Of a stretch of 64,000 bases of DNA, positions 35,757 through 46,300 are shown piece by piece. The notes below the pieces were generated by a model that was given only the letters and a program-made list of their open reading frames with translations, was not told the origin of the DNA and did not search any database. The stretch's first letter is position 1. The number at the start of each line of letters is the position of its first letter. The translations under genes and the position numbers were made by a program. The stretch covers positions 310,001-374,000 of the forward strand of contig NZ_CANNDN010000001.1 in NCBI RefSeq assembly GCF_947503465.1, given 5' to 3'. This stretch comes from an uncultured Tateyamaria sp. (GTDB lineage: Bacteria; Pseudomonadota; Alphaproteobacteria; Rhodobacterales; Rhodobacteraceae).

Positions 35757-36799
35757 CACGCGGCAGATCGCTGCAGCATGCCAAACAGATCGCGCGGATC
35801 GTTGGGGTCGGCCAGCAGGTCCAGCGGGTGAAAGAAGCTTGTGCCTTCGATCTGGTCCCGAACAAAACGCAGGGCCGAGAAATCCTCGATTGCGAACCCG
35901 ACACTATCGAAGATCGTGATCTGTTTGTCTGATGTGCGTCCCCGCGCCTGGCCTGCAAGGACCTGCCAAATTTCTGTCACCGGGTGGTCGTCCGCAAGCT
36001 GCTGAATATCGCCCTCAATCCGCGTCTGTGGGGGATATTCGACAAAAATGTCGCCGCGCTTCAGGATCGCCGGGGCAATTTCCGTTTTGCCCGGACAGTC
36101 GCCGCCAATGGCATTGATGTGCACGCCTGCGCCGACCATGTTGTCCGTGAGGATCGTGGCATAGGCTTTGTCCGCTGTGCAGGTGGTCAAAATCTGAGCA
36201 CCTTCGATTGCCTCCTCGGCCGAGGTGCAGGCTGTAACGCGCAGGCCGGAACCGGCAAGGTTGGCTGCGCATTTGGCCGTGGCGTTGGCGTCAATGTCGT
36301 ACAATCGCACCTCGCTGATGCCTGCGATGGCCTGCATCGCAATGGATTGGAATTCCGACTGTGCGCCGTTCCCGATCATCGCCATCGTGGTCGCTCCCGC
36401 AGGGGCTAGGGTACGGGCCACCAATGCGGACGTGGCCGCCGTGCGCAAAGCGGTCAGCATGGTCATTTCGGTCAGCAGGACCGGATACCCGGTCGTTACG
36501 TCCGCAAGCAGGCCAAAGGCGGTTACGGTTTGCAGCCCGTCTGCCGTGTTCTTGGGGTGCCCGTTCACATATTTGAACCCATAGGTTTCGCCGTCTGATG
36601 TCGGCATCAGTTCGATCACGCCTTCGGCCGAGTGCGAGGCCACGCGCGGTGTCTTGTCGAACAGGTCCCATCGTTTGAAGTCGTCTTCGATGTAACCCGC
36701 AAGGCCGCGCATCATGTCCTGGACACCGACATGGTGGATCAACTGCATCATGTGGTCGACCGAAACAAAGGGCACGAGGGCCTTGTCCGAGGGTTTCAT
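35756..36799 (-). CDS. Ornithine cyclodeaminase family protein
   Basis: A 347-residue enzyme of the OCD/mu-crystallin family, converting ornithine to proline plus ammonia with NAD+. The NAD-binding region is AMIGNGAQSEFQ. The catalytic Asp lies in NAIGGDCPGKTEI, where DxPGKTE is a strong OCD signature. The N-terminal half has the substrate Lys/Arg in YGFKYVNGHPKN. ATG 36799 has AAGGAAC upstream. It follows the arginase gene, and together they form an arginine to ornithine to proline route. Confidence 0.93.
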   Translation of the reverse strand: MKPSDKALVPFVSVDHMMQLIHHVGVQDMMRGLAGYIEDDFKRWDLFDKTPRVASHSAEGVIELMPTSDGETYGFKYVNGHPKNTADGLQTVTAFGLLADVTTGYPVLLTEMTMLTALRTAATSALVARTLAPAGATTMAMIGNGAQSEFQSIAMQAIAGISEVRLYDIDANATAKCAANLAGSGLRVTACTSAEEAIEGAQILTTCTADKAYATILTDNMVGAGVHINAIGGDCPGKTEIAPAILKRGDIFVEYPPQTRIEGDIQQLADDHPVTEIWQVLAGQARGRTSDKQITIFDSVGFAIEDFSALRFVRDQIEGTSFFHPLDLLADPNDPRDLFGMLQRSAA

Positions 36800-36810
36800 C
36801 CCAGTTCCTT

Positions 36811-37731
36811 TCAATAGGCGCGGGTGGGGCGATCAAAGACGCGGCGGCCAAAGGCCGAGGCGACAAGATCCACCATCAGTTGCGCGGTACGGCCCCGTTC
36901 ATCCAGAAAGGGGTTCAGTTCCACGATATCCAGTGATGTCATCAGGCGGCTGTCGCAGATCATCTCCATCACCAGGTGCCCTTCGCGGATGGTGGCGCCG
37001 CCGGGAACGGTTGTTCCGACCGCTGGCGCCGCCGACGGGTCCAGAAAATCAACGTCAAGCGAGACATGCAGCAAACCGTTTGCAGCAGCGACGCGGTCCA
37101 GAAAGGCCGCGAGTGGTTTGGCGATGCCATGTTCGTCGATGTGCCGCATGTCGACGCAGGTTATGTCGGTCAACTCGATGGCCGCCCGTTCTTCTGCATC
37201 GACAGAGCGCAGGCCCAACATGGCAATTTGGTCATGGGGGACCGGATTTGTGATTGCCGGAAAGCCGTCGAACCCGTTCCGCCCGGTCACGTAGCCAAGC
37301 GGCGTGCCATGCAGGTTGCCTGAAGTGGTCGTAGCCGGTGTGTGATAGTCGGTATGCGCGTCAAGCCAGAGAACAAAAAGCGGACGATCCGCGCGGGCTG
37401 CAGCGTTCGCCATCCCGCGCACGGTACCAAGGGCAAGCGCATGATCGCCGCCCATGAAAATCGGAACCATGCCCGCCTCGGTTCCCTCTGCAACGTCAGA
37501 CAGGGCCTGCGTCCAGGCAATGGTTTCCTGCGGCGCATGCAAATGGCCGCATGCCGTTTCGGCAAAGGGGGCAGGGCGTACATTGCCTTTATCGGCCACG
37601 TGGTGGCCAAGATCTGACAGGGCCGTCTCGAGCCCTGCGGTGCGCAGGGCGTCAGGGCCCATCAGGCAGCCTCGGCTTTCTTTGCCGCTATCCATCGGAG
37701 CGCCGATCAGGGTGATGGTTTGGGGTGTCAT
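36811..37731 (-). CDS. rocF: Arginase
   Basis: A 306-residue ureohydrolase that splits arginine into ornithine and urea. Binuclear manganese motifs are present: GGDHALALG, WLDAHTDYHT and SLDVDFLDPS. This Asp-x-Asp spacing and size fit arginase rather than agmatinase, supported by the neighbouring ornithine cyclodeaminase. I chose ATG 37731 (MTPQTITLIGAPMDSG); the open frame runs to 37878 but would cross the divergent regulator promoter. The two genes are 11 bases apart and probably co-transcribed. Confidence 0.93.
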   Translation of the reverse strand: MTPQTITLIGAPMDSGKESRGCLMGPDALRTAGLETALSDLGHHVADKGNVRPAPFAETACGHLHAPQETIAWTQALSDVAEGTEAGMVPIFMGGDHALALGTVRGMANAAARADRPLFVLWLDAHTDYHTPATTTSGNLHGTPLGYVTGRNGFDGFPAITNPVPHDQIAMLGLRSVDAEERAAIELTDITCVDMRHIDEHGIAKPLAAFLDRVAAANGLLHVSLDVDFLDPSAAPAVGTTVPGGATIREGHLVMEMICDSRLMTSLDIVELNPFLDERGRTAQLMVDLVASAFGRRVFDRPTRAY

Positions 37732-37815
37732 TCCGCGCCTCATGCTTCGTTGCGCCAAAGGTTTGCTCAAATCGTGTCGTAGACAAGTGTAAAGAATGAT
37801 CGTATCGGAAGTAAT

Positions 37816-37823
37816 TTGTACAA
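37816..37823. promoter_or_regulatory. Palindrome TTGTACAA between arginase and Lrp genes
   Basis: TTGTACAA is a perfect 8-base palindrome in the 105-base divergent gap, 14 bases before the regulator ATG at 37837. Lrp-family sites are often AT-rich short palindromes, so this may be part of an autoregulatory operator for the arginine genes. Confidence 0.3.
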
Positions 37824-37836
37824 TACGGATGTCAGA

Positions 37837-38262
37837 ATGGACGAAACAGACAGCCGATTGATTGCGGCGTTGCGCCATGATGCGCGCGCCTCTCTGTCTG
37901 ATTTGTCGATCCGGTTGGGTTTATCGCGGACGACGGTGCGGTCCCGGATCGAAAAGCTGCAGATGCGCGGCGATATCTTGGGCTTTACCGTGGTCTTGCG
38001 GGCCGATGCGGCGCGGGATCCGGTGCGGGGATTGATGATGATCGGGATCGAAGGGCGCGGAACCGAACGGATCATTCGCCAGCTCAACGGCATGGTCGAA
38101 GTGCGGGAAATTCATTCCACGAATGGTCGCTGGGACGTGATTGTCGAGATCGGGACCGAAACGCTCCAACAGTTCGATGAGGTCCTGTTTCGCATCAGAC
38201 GGCTGGACGGCGTTGTGGCAAGCGAGACGTCGTTGCTGTTGTCTACGCGGAAGTCGGCCTGA
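37837..38262 (+). CDS. Lrp/AsnC-family regulator of arginine catabolism
   Basis: A 141-residue feast/famine regulator. The N-terminal winged helix-turn-helix contains LSDLSIRLGLSRTTVRSRI (about 22-40), and the C-terminal RAM domain follows at about 65-135 (MMIGIEGRGTERIIRQLNG; VIVEIGTETLQQF). It is divergent from the arginase gene, so it is probably an arginine- or ornithine-sensing activator of those genes, as with Lrp-like PutR or BkdR. I chose ATG 37837 over an upstream TTG at 37816. Confidence 0.92.
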   Translation: MDETDSRLIAALRHDARASLSDLSIRLGLSRTTVRSRIEKLQMRGDILGFTVVLRADAARDPVRGLMMIGIEGRGTERIIRQLNGMVEVREIHSTNGRWDVIVEIGTETLQQFDEVLFRIRRLDGVVASETSLLLSTRKSA

Positions 38263-38713
38263 CCCGCAGGGCCGCGATCCAAAGCGCAGCCAGTATCAAA
38301 GAGATCACCATGTTCCAACCTGCCATGGACAGGCCCGCGAATTGCCACGCGATTTCGTCACAGCGGATCAGGGGTGCGGCCATAATCTGGTCGAACAGGG
38401 CGTCAGGATCAAGGTTGTTGATGGCACCCGCCGAACAACTGGTCGGACCATCCCACCAGCCTTGTTCGACGCCTACATGATACGCCCCGATACCTGCCGT
38501 CGCGAGAGCGGCCAGTGCGCCAAGGGCGATCAGTATCTGGAGCGGGACAAAGAGTGCGACCGCACCAAGGACGATCGCAGCCACATGCGGGTAGCGCTGC
38601 CAGATGCACATCTTGCACGGAGCGAGACCGCCCAGATGCTGAAAGGCAAACGCACCAAGCAATAGCGCGGCAGAGCCGCCCGCCGCCAAAATCACCCATC
38701 GCGCCTGTGTCAT
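38243..38713 (-). CDS. dsbB: Disulfide bond formation protein B
   Basis: A 156-residue inner-membrane protein that reoxidises DsbA by passing electrons to ubiquinone. Four membrane helices are present. The first periplasmic pair is C33-KM-C36, and the second pair is C93 (TSC) and C118 (RCDE). A dsbA partner gene is not in the window. Its 3' end overlaps the Lrp gene end by 20 bases in convergent orientation. Its ATG overlaps the stop of the YqaA-like gene. Confidence 0.93.
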   Translation of the reverse strand: MTQARWVILAAGGSAALLLGAFAFQHLGGLAPCKMCIWQRYPHVAAIVLGAVALFVPLQILIALGALAALATAGIGAYHVGVEQGWWDGPTSCSAGAINNLDPDALFDQIMAAPLIRCDEIAWQFAGLSMAGWNMVISLILAALWIAALRVRPTSA

Positions 38714-39288
38714 AGCGCCCCCACGGCAAGGAACCCGGCCACGAGGATCATTACAAACAGGATGAACATCAAGCCAAGCCGGCGTTCAATGAAATCACGA
38801 ATAGGTGCGCCAAACTTCCAAAGCAGCACTGCGACAATGAAAAAGCGCAGGCCCCGGGCCAGGATGGACGTGGCGATGAACGTGGCCAGCGGCATTCCGG
38901 TCCAACCAGACATGATCGTGATGACCTTGTATGGAAACGGCGTGATCCCTGCCGTCAGCACCGCCCAAAAGCCGAAATCGTTGAAGCGCGCGTTGAAGGC
39001 CTGCATCGCGTCGGCCTTTCCCAGGCTTGCAAGAATCGGCTGACCCAGCGTTTCAAATGCCAGTGCGCCGATGGCATAGCCCAGCAAGCCGCCGAGCACG
39101 GACGCAACCAGGCAAGTTCCGGCAATCAGCCAAGCTCGTTGCGGAGCGGCCAAGATCATGGGGATCATCAAAACGTCCGGCGGGATCGGAAAGACCGAGC
39201 TTTCGATAAAAGAGACAAAGGCCAGCACCCAAAGTGCTTTGGGGTGGTTCGCCCAGCCCATGGTCCAGTCGTAAAGCCCACGTAACAT
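38710..39288 (-). CDS. YqaA/DedA-type membrane protein
   Basis: A 192-residue integral membrane protein of the SNARE-associated/DedA superfamily (YqaA branch). Segments such as FVSFIESSVFPIPPDVLMIP, a Gly-rich GLLGYAIG region and the late FPYKVITIMSGWTGMP loop are typical. DedA proteins handle lipid carrier flipping or membrane potential. The open frame begins at a TTG (39324), but ATG 39288 fits better. It is translationally coupled to dsbB, with an ATGA overlap at 38710-38713. Confidence 0.88.
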   Translation of the reverse strand: MLRGLYDWTMGWANHPKALWVLAFVSFIESSVFPIPPDVLMIPMILAAPQRAWLIAGTCLVASVLGGLLGYAIGALAFETLGQPILASLGKADAMQAFNARFNDFGFWAVLTAGITPFPYKVITIMSGWTGMPLATFIATSILARGLRFFIVAVLLWKFGAPIRDFIERRLGLMFILFVMILVAGFLAVGAL

Positions 39289-39336
39289 GCGATGCGGCAG
39301 ACCACGGGGACGGGACAAGGTCAAGTCGCTTTGCGC

Positions 39337-39365
39337 TTGCCCCGCTCGTTGCGTTTCGCTATCCG
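39337..39365 (+). promoter_or_regulatory. Candidate promoter for tRNA-Leu
   Basis: TTGCCC (39337-39342) and TATCCG (39360-39365) are 17 bases apart, and the tRNA begins 12 bases after the -10. Both hexamers are imperfect, but spacing and position fit a stable-RNA promoter. Confidence 0.4.
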
Positions 39366-39376
39366 AAAGCCCTGAG

Positions 39377-39462
39377 GCCCAAGTGGCGGAATGGTAGACG
39401 CAGGGGATTCAAAATCCCCCGCCTTTGCGGGCGTGCCGGTTCGAGTCCGGCCTTGGGTACCA
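39377..39462 (+). tRNA. tRNA-Leu (anticodon CAA)
   Basis: An 86-base cloverleaf with an encoded CCA end. The acceptor stem GCCCAAG pairs with CTTGGGT, the D arm contains AATGGTAGACG, and the anticodon stem GGGGA/TCCCC frames the loop TTCAAAA with anticodon CAA. A long variable arm (CGCCTTTGCGGGCG) marks a class II tRNA, and the T arm has GGTTCGAGTCC. It reads UUG codons. It stands alone; no integration remnant is seen beside it. Confidence 0.97.
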
Positions 39463-40355
39463 GCCTCATTCAACTGCGCGAAACTGGCGTCCGGTGGCGG
39501 CGTCACATTGTGCTGCAGCGGACGCTTCTGTTCCCTCTGACGCGCTTTAGAGACATGGGCCGCATTCCGCCTGAAACGATTCGGTGAAAGTGACCCGGCT
39601 TGTCTGTTTTCTGGCACTATTGAACCAATTCCTTCAGAATTGATCCCAGTTCGTGAACGTATGTTTTTCGGAAAATGGCAAAATCCGGGCGAACTCACAT
39701 CCGGTCGATTGTTTCAAAACGAAAACCCGACGTTGAATCGCGTCATGCGCTAATTTCCGCCTAAACCCTTGTGGTGCAGTCATTTCGGCGCATTCTTGCG
39801 CATGCGGTCGGGTATGGAGGCAACAAAAATGCAACCGGAGATAGAACAATTGTTTACATCTTCGCGTCCAAACGGGGCAGTCTGACACCAAAGCCGACAC
39901 TTTTCGGACATTTTTCCCTTTTTTTGCATCAAACGGGACCGTAAGAACATTCCTGCCCAACTGGGGGGCGATGTCTAAAGGTCACGGGGGCGACCGCACA
40001 GAACGCACTGAACGAAGTGCGGAGAATGTGTGCTCGCTGCGTTGCTCTGCAACGGCTGATGCATGTGTGTGTCGGGTCTGTCCCGCTGCGCGTGCGCGTG
40101 GGCCTACACTTTCCCTCAATTGTTCAGGCGTGCGTGTCGGTCGCCCAGTTGTCTGCCGCATTGCTTCGTCTTGGGTGTGAGTGAGTGAATGATGGAGACG
40201 TATCCATGTGCCAGCTGAAGCACAATTTGGCGCCGAACAAGCCAACGCCGAGACGTGTTGTCTCGGGACAATCCGCGCCCGTGTCCATTGTTCACTCAGA
40301 AATCGTTCCGGTCGCGTTGCGTGCTGCGCGCAACCCCGCCTAGGAGTCCAAGCCC
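39463..40355 (+). other. Long non-coding stretch between tRNA-Leu and the giant Hint gene
   Basis: About 890 bases with no convincing gene, except perhaps the 45-codon frame listed separately. It contains a 17-base palindrome, CAATTC-CTTCA-GAATTG (39626-39642). Two neighbouring hairpins follow: CGCACT/AGTGCG (40004-40021) and CGTTGC/GCAACG (40040-40054). The left part is unusually AT-rich for this window. The stretch is probably the regulatory region and 5' leader of the giant gene. Confidence 0.6.
40206..40343 (+). CDS. Possible small ORF just upstream of the giant Hint gene
   Basis: A 45-codon frame starting MCQLKHNLAPNKPTPRR and ending in TAG 40341-40343, 12 bases before the giant gene's ATG. 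GGAG at 40194-40197 is well spaced from its ATG. The composition is Arg/Pro/Val-rich and gives no family clue. It could be a leader peptide coupled to the giant gene or a chance frame. Confidence 0.3.
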   Translation: MCQLKHNLAPNKPTPRRVVSGQSAPVSIVHSEIVPVALRAARNPA

Positions 40356-43300
40356 ATGACCAAGTTTATCGATTTTAACAACCTCGCCGCAGGCACGGTT
40401 GTCGACAACGAGTTTTCCGCCCAGGGCGTGACCATTTCCGCACAAGGCGGGTCCAATCAGGCGATGATCTTTGACACGGCCCATCCGACCGGTGGCGACA
40501 ACGATCTGGAAACCAGCAACCTGAACGGTGCCCTGATCATCTCCGAGGACGGAGACAGCAGCGACCCGGATGACAACGGCAGCGGGGGCCGGATCAATTT
40601 TGATTTTGACGACCCGTCGTCGATCAACCGTCTGACCTTCCTGGACATCGAAGAAGGTGCGCGCGTCTGGTTCTACGATGCGGAAGGGCACCTGATCGAA
40701 TCGGTGGACGTGCATGCCACGGACAACAACGGCCAATCCATTGTTGATTTCGACGTGGACGGTGTGTCGCGTATGCAGGTGCAGCTGCACGGTTCCGGGG
40801 CCATTGATAACCTCGTGTTTGACACGACAGGTGACGGTGTGGTCGAGGGTGACAATGACGGCAACCTGATCGACGGCAACTTTGACGGTGACCCCGAAGG
40901 CGACAAGATCGACGCGGGCGACGCGTTGCTGCCAGGCGAAGCCCCCAACGACGACATCGTCGACGCCCTGGGCGGCAACGACACCATCATATCGGGCGAC
41001 GGCGACGATGATGTCTATGCCGGCTCCGGTTCCGATACGGTCGAAGGCGGCGCAGGCAATGACCTGATTTTTGGCGACAGCAACTACAGCGGGCCGGGCG
41101 CGGGTGTCTCCGAGCGCGAAGTGTTCGAGTGGGAAAAATCGCCCTTTGGCGACGGCAACCACCTGGGCAACTTCACCCAGGACACCGGCAATGTGAACGT
41201 GTCGTTCACCATCCTGAACCAGTCGGGTGCGTCGCGGACCATTCAGTCTAACGATGACCAGAATGTCGCCAACATCGATGGCGACGGTAATAGGGTCGAC
41301 GACAACAGCTCGCTTGACAACGTGTTGAACGGAAATGGAAATTCGGCCGAGTACCAACTGTCCTTCTCGGACGCTGTCGAAGACGTGTCGTTCCGCATCA
41401 ACGACATTGATGGTGACGGCGTGGTGCGTGTGCGGGCCTTTGACGAGGCGGGCAATGCAATTGTCGTGAACCTTGAAGGTGGCAGCGAACTGACCCTGTT
41501 CGACACCGATGGTGTGGCGGGCAATGACACCGCAGATAGCAATGGCGGATATCTGGCAGACACGTCCGACGAATACTCGCTTCTGGTCAGCATTCCGGGG
41601 CCCGTGGCGCGCATTGTCATCGAACATGATCAGGATGGCGGCAACAACTCCGGCATCAACATCACGGATGTCTATTTTGATGCGCCCATCGCGGATATTG
41701 GTCCCGATGGCAATGATCTGCTCGAGGGCGGCGACGGCGACGATACCATCTTTGGCGAAGGTGGCGACGACACGTTGCGCGGTGAAGACGACGATGACAG
41801 CCTTGTCGGTGGTGACGGCAACGATCGCCTTGAAGGGGGACGTGGAAATGACCTGCTGGATGGTGGCGATGGTCGCGATTTCCTGATTGGTGGGTCGGGC
41901 GACGACACTGCCCTGGGCGGTGAAGGCAACGACGAAATCTGGATGGGTTCGGGCAATGACTCGGTCGATGGCGGGGACGACAACGATTGGATCCACGGCC
42001 AGACCGGCAATGACACGCTGAACGGCGACGACGGCGACGACATGGTCTTCGGGGAAGAAGGCGATGACGTCCTGACGGGCGGTGCGGGTGCCGACACGTT
42101 GAGCGGCGGAGACGACGCCGACACCATCTTTGGCGGCGCAGGCGACGTGGTGGACGGTGGGGCCGGGGGCTTCAGCACAAACCCGGCCAACAACACCGAC
42201 CTCGACGTTCTGGACCTAACCGGCCAGGGTCCGTTCTTCCTTGATAACGTGACACCCGATAGCAACGGCAACGGCATCAACGGCACGGTTGTGTTCGTGG
42301 ACGGCGCGGGCAACCCCAACGGTTTGACCCTGACCTTCACCGAGATCGAAGAGGTCATCGGCGACGAGATCAACCGCGGTCCCGACGCGGTGGATGACAC
42401 CGCCACTGTCGATGAAGACGGCAGCGTGGACATCGACGTTCTTGGCAACGACACGGACCCTGACAGCGACCCGCTGCGCGTGACCGAGGCCACATCGCCC
42501 GATGGCGACGTGACCATCAACCCCGATGGCACGCTGACATTCGAGCCGAACGAGAATTTCAACGGCCCGACAACCATCACCTACACCATCACCGACGATC
42601 AGGGCGGTTTCGACACCGCGACAGTCAATGTGACCGTGAACCCGGTCAACGACGATCCGGTCGCGGTTGACGACACGGCGACAGTGAACGAGGACGGTTC
42701 GGTGGATATCCCCGTGCTGGACAACGACACGGATGTGGATGGCGATACACTGCGTGTGTCCGAGGCGACCTCGCCCGACGGTGACGTGACCATCAATCCC
42801 GATGGGACCATCACATTCGAGCCTGCTGACAACTTCACCGGTCCGACGACCATCACATATACCGTGGTGGACGATCAGGGTGGCGAAGACACGGGCACCG
42901 TCAACGTAACCGTGACTCCCATCAACGACGGCCCGGTTGCCAATGACGACACCGCAACGGTGGACGAAGACGGCAGCGTCGACATTCCGGTTCTGGACAA
43001 TGACACGGATCTCGATGGTGACGATCTGCGCGTGACCGACGCCACGTCGCCGGACGGAGATGTGACCATCAACCCCGATGGCACGCTGACATTCGAGCCG
43101 AACGAGAATTTCAACGGCCCGACCACGATCACGTATACGATCACGGACGACAATGGCGGCACGGACACCGGAACGGTCAATGTGACGGTGAACCCTGTGA
43201 ACGACGCGCCTGACGCCGTCAACGATGCAATCACCACCGACGAAGATACGCCTGTCACAATCGACGCACTGGACAACGACACGGATGTGGACGGCGACGC

Positions 43301-46300
43301 GCTGACCATCACCGGTGCTTCCGTCCCGGCAGAGCAGGGCACGGTCGAGATTGTCGACAATGAGCTGCTGTTCACGCCCGCGCCGAACTTCAACGGCGAG
43401 GCGACCATTTCCTATTCGATCGAGGACGGGAATGGCGGCACGGACACGGCAGATGTCGTGGTCACCGTGACGCCGGTCAATGATGACCCGGTGGCCGTGA
43501 ATGATCTGGCCGAGACGATGGAAGACGAGGCCGTTGTCATCGACCTGATCGACAATGACACGGATGTGGATGGCGACGATCTGACCATCGGCACTGTGAC
43601 CGTGGATCCGTCCGAGGGCACCGTGGTCGACAATGGTGATGGTACTGTCACCTTCACACCTGCGCCGAACTTCAACGGCACGGCGACCATCGACTATACG
43701 GTGATCGACGGGCAGGGCGGCGAAGATGATGGCCAGGCCATCGTCAACGTCGGAGCGGTCAACGATGGCCCCACCGCCAACGACGACTCTGCAACCACGG
43801 ACGAGGATACGCCGGTCACCATCGACGTTGTCGGCAACGACACGGATCCAGATGGTGACACGCTGACCATCACCGGCGCTTCCGTCCCGGCCGAGCAAGG
43901 CACGGTCGAGATCGTCGGCAATGAGCTGCTGTTCACCCCGGCGGAAAACTTCAACGGTGATGCGACCATTACCTACTCGATCACCGATGGAAACGGTGGC
44001 ACGGACACCGCCGAGGTGGCCGTGACAGTGAACCCGGTCAACGATGATCCGGTTGCGGTCGATGATATCGAGACCACGGACGAGGACGTGCCGGTTGTCG
44101 TGGACCTGCTGGGCAATGACACCGACGTGGATGGAGATGAGCTGAGCATCGGGTCGCTGGATGTCGATCCGGCCCAAGGCTCTGTCGTGGACAATGGCGA
44201 CGGTACGGTCACTTTCACGCCTGCGCCGAACTTCAACGGTCCGGCCACGATCACCTACACCGTGATCGACGGCAATGGTGGTGAGGACACCGGCGAAGCG
44301 GTTGTGTCTGTGGGCGCGGTCAATGACGGCCCCGTTGCCAATGGCGATACGGCAACTACTGACGAAGACACGCCTATCACCGTCGATGTGCTTGGCAACG
44401 ACACGGACGATGACGGCGACGATCTGATGATCACCTCGGCCACGGTGCCGGCGGATCAGGGCACTGTTGAGATCGTGGACAATGAATTGTTGTTTACACC
44501 TGCCGAAAATTTCAACGGCGAGGCGACCGTCACCTACACCATCACGGATGGCAATGGCGGCAATGACGTGGCGGATCTGGTGGTCACGGTGAATCCGGTG
44601 AACGACGCACCCGATGCGGTGGATGATGCGGACACAACGCCCTTCAACACGCCCATCACCATTCCCGTTCTCGACAACGACACGGATGTGGATGGGGATA
44701 CCCTGCGTGTGACCGAAGCGACCTCGCCCAATGGCGATGTCGACATAAACCCGGACGGCACAATCACCTTTACGCCCACAGACGGGTTCGAAGGCGATGC
44801 GATCATCGATTACACCATCACGGACGACCAGGGCGGCTTTGACAGCGCGCAGGTCACTGTGACGGTGGAAGAGAACCCGCTGGATGGGATTGTTGAGGGC
44901 ACCGACGAAGGTGACCTGATCGACGAAGATTACACCGGTGACCCCGAAGGCGACATGGTCGACAACGGCGACAACATCTTCTCGGACGATCCGGAAGACG
45001 AAGATGACGACATCATCGAAGCGGGCGGTGGCGATGACACCATCATCGCGGGCCAGGGTGACGACAGTGTTGACGGCGGCGAAGGCAACGACCTGATCGA
45101 TACCGGAAACGGTGATCTGGCGCCCGATCTCGGCTTCCCCAACGACGATGGCACGCCTGTTCCGGGCTTCCCGTTCGGCTTTCCTGCCGATGACGACCCG
45201 AACAACGACCTCGACTTTGTCGATGGTGGTGCGGGTGACGACACAATCAGCACCGGCGACGACGCTGACACCATCATCGGTGGCGACGGCAATGACGTTA
45301 TCGACGGCGGGATCGACGACGACATCATTGATGGCGACGACTCCAATGATTCGACTGCGGGCGGCGCAGACCGTATCGTGGGTGGCGAAGGCAACGACCT
45401 GATTGATGGCGGTGTAGGTGACGACACCATATTCGCCGGCAACGATCCCGATCTGGGCCTTGACCAGCTGAACATTGAAGACGACGGCTCGAACCCGATC
45501 TTTCCGGGCGATCCGCGCCCCGACAACGGCATGGACACCGTGTTCGGTGGCGAAGGCAACGACCTGATCTTCGGCGCGGACGACGATGACGAGCTGTATG
45601 GCGGCACCGGCAACGACACCATCGACGGTGAGATCGACGAAGACTTCATCGACGGTGGCGAGGGCGATGACAGCCTGCTGGGTGGTCAAGGCAACGACAC
45701 GATCGAAGGTGGGGTCGGCAATGACTTCATCGATGGTGGACTGCAGGCTGACACGTTGAACGGCGGGGAAGGCAACGACACCATCCTGGGTGACAATGGC
45801 GCCGACCTGATCAACGGCGGTGAGGGCGATGACCTGATCGACGGTGGCACCGGCGACGACACGCTGAACGGTGACGGTGGCAACGATTCCATCATCGGCT
45901 CGACCGGTGACGATGTCATCGACGGTGGCGACGGCAACGACACGATTGACGGTGGCAATGGTGGTCAGGACATCATGTCCGGCGGCGCCGATCGCGACCT
46001 GTTCATCAATGTCGATGCGGGCGAGACGGTCGACGGTGGCGGCGAAGGCGATGACTTCGACACTCTTGATCTGCGCGACTCTGCACCGAACAACGGCTCG
46101 CTTCAGGTGACGTTCACCAACCCGGATGACAACGGCAACGGCTTTGACGGCTTTGTCACCTATTTCGATGCAAACGGCGATCCCACCGGAACGCTGACCT
46201 TCACCGACATCGAAGAGGTGATCCCCTGCTTTACCCCCGGCACCATGATCGCGACCCCGATGGGCGAGCGTCGGGTGGAGGATCTGAAGGTGGGCGACCG

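Noticed and set aside
39377-39462. tRNA-Leu as an integration site for a mobile element
   Set aside because: I see no second copy of the tRNA 3' end, no integrase gene next to it and no phage genes. The XerD gene is housekeeping and 20 kb away.
39971-40180. A 69-codon frame in the long gap after the tRNA
   Set aside because: The Arg/Ser/Cys-rich composition is like random GC-rich sequence, and it runs over two hairpins.
40845-46020. Regular repeats considered as a CRISPR array
   Set aside because: The repeats code for RTX nonapeptides and cadherin-like domains in one continuous frame. There are no fixed-length direct repeats with unique spacers, and no cas genes.
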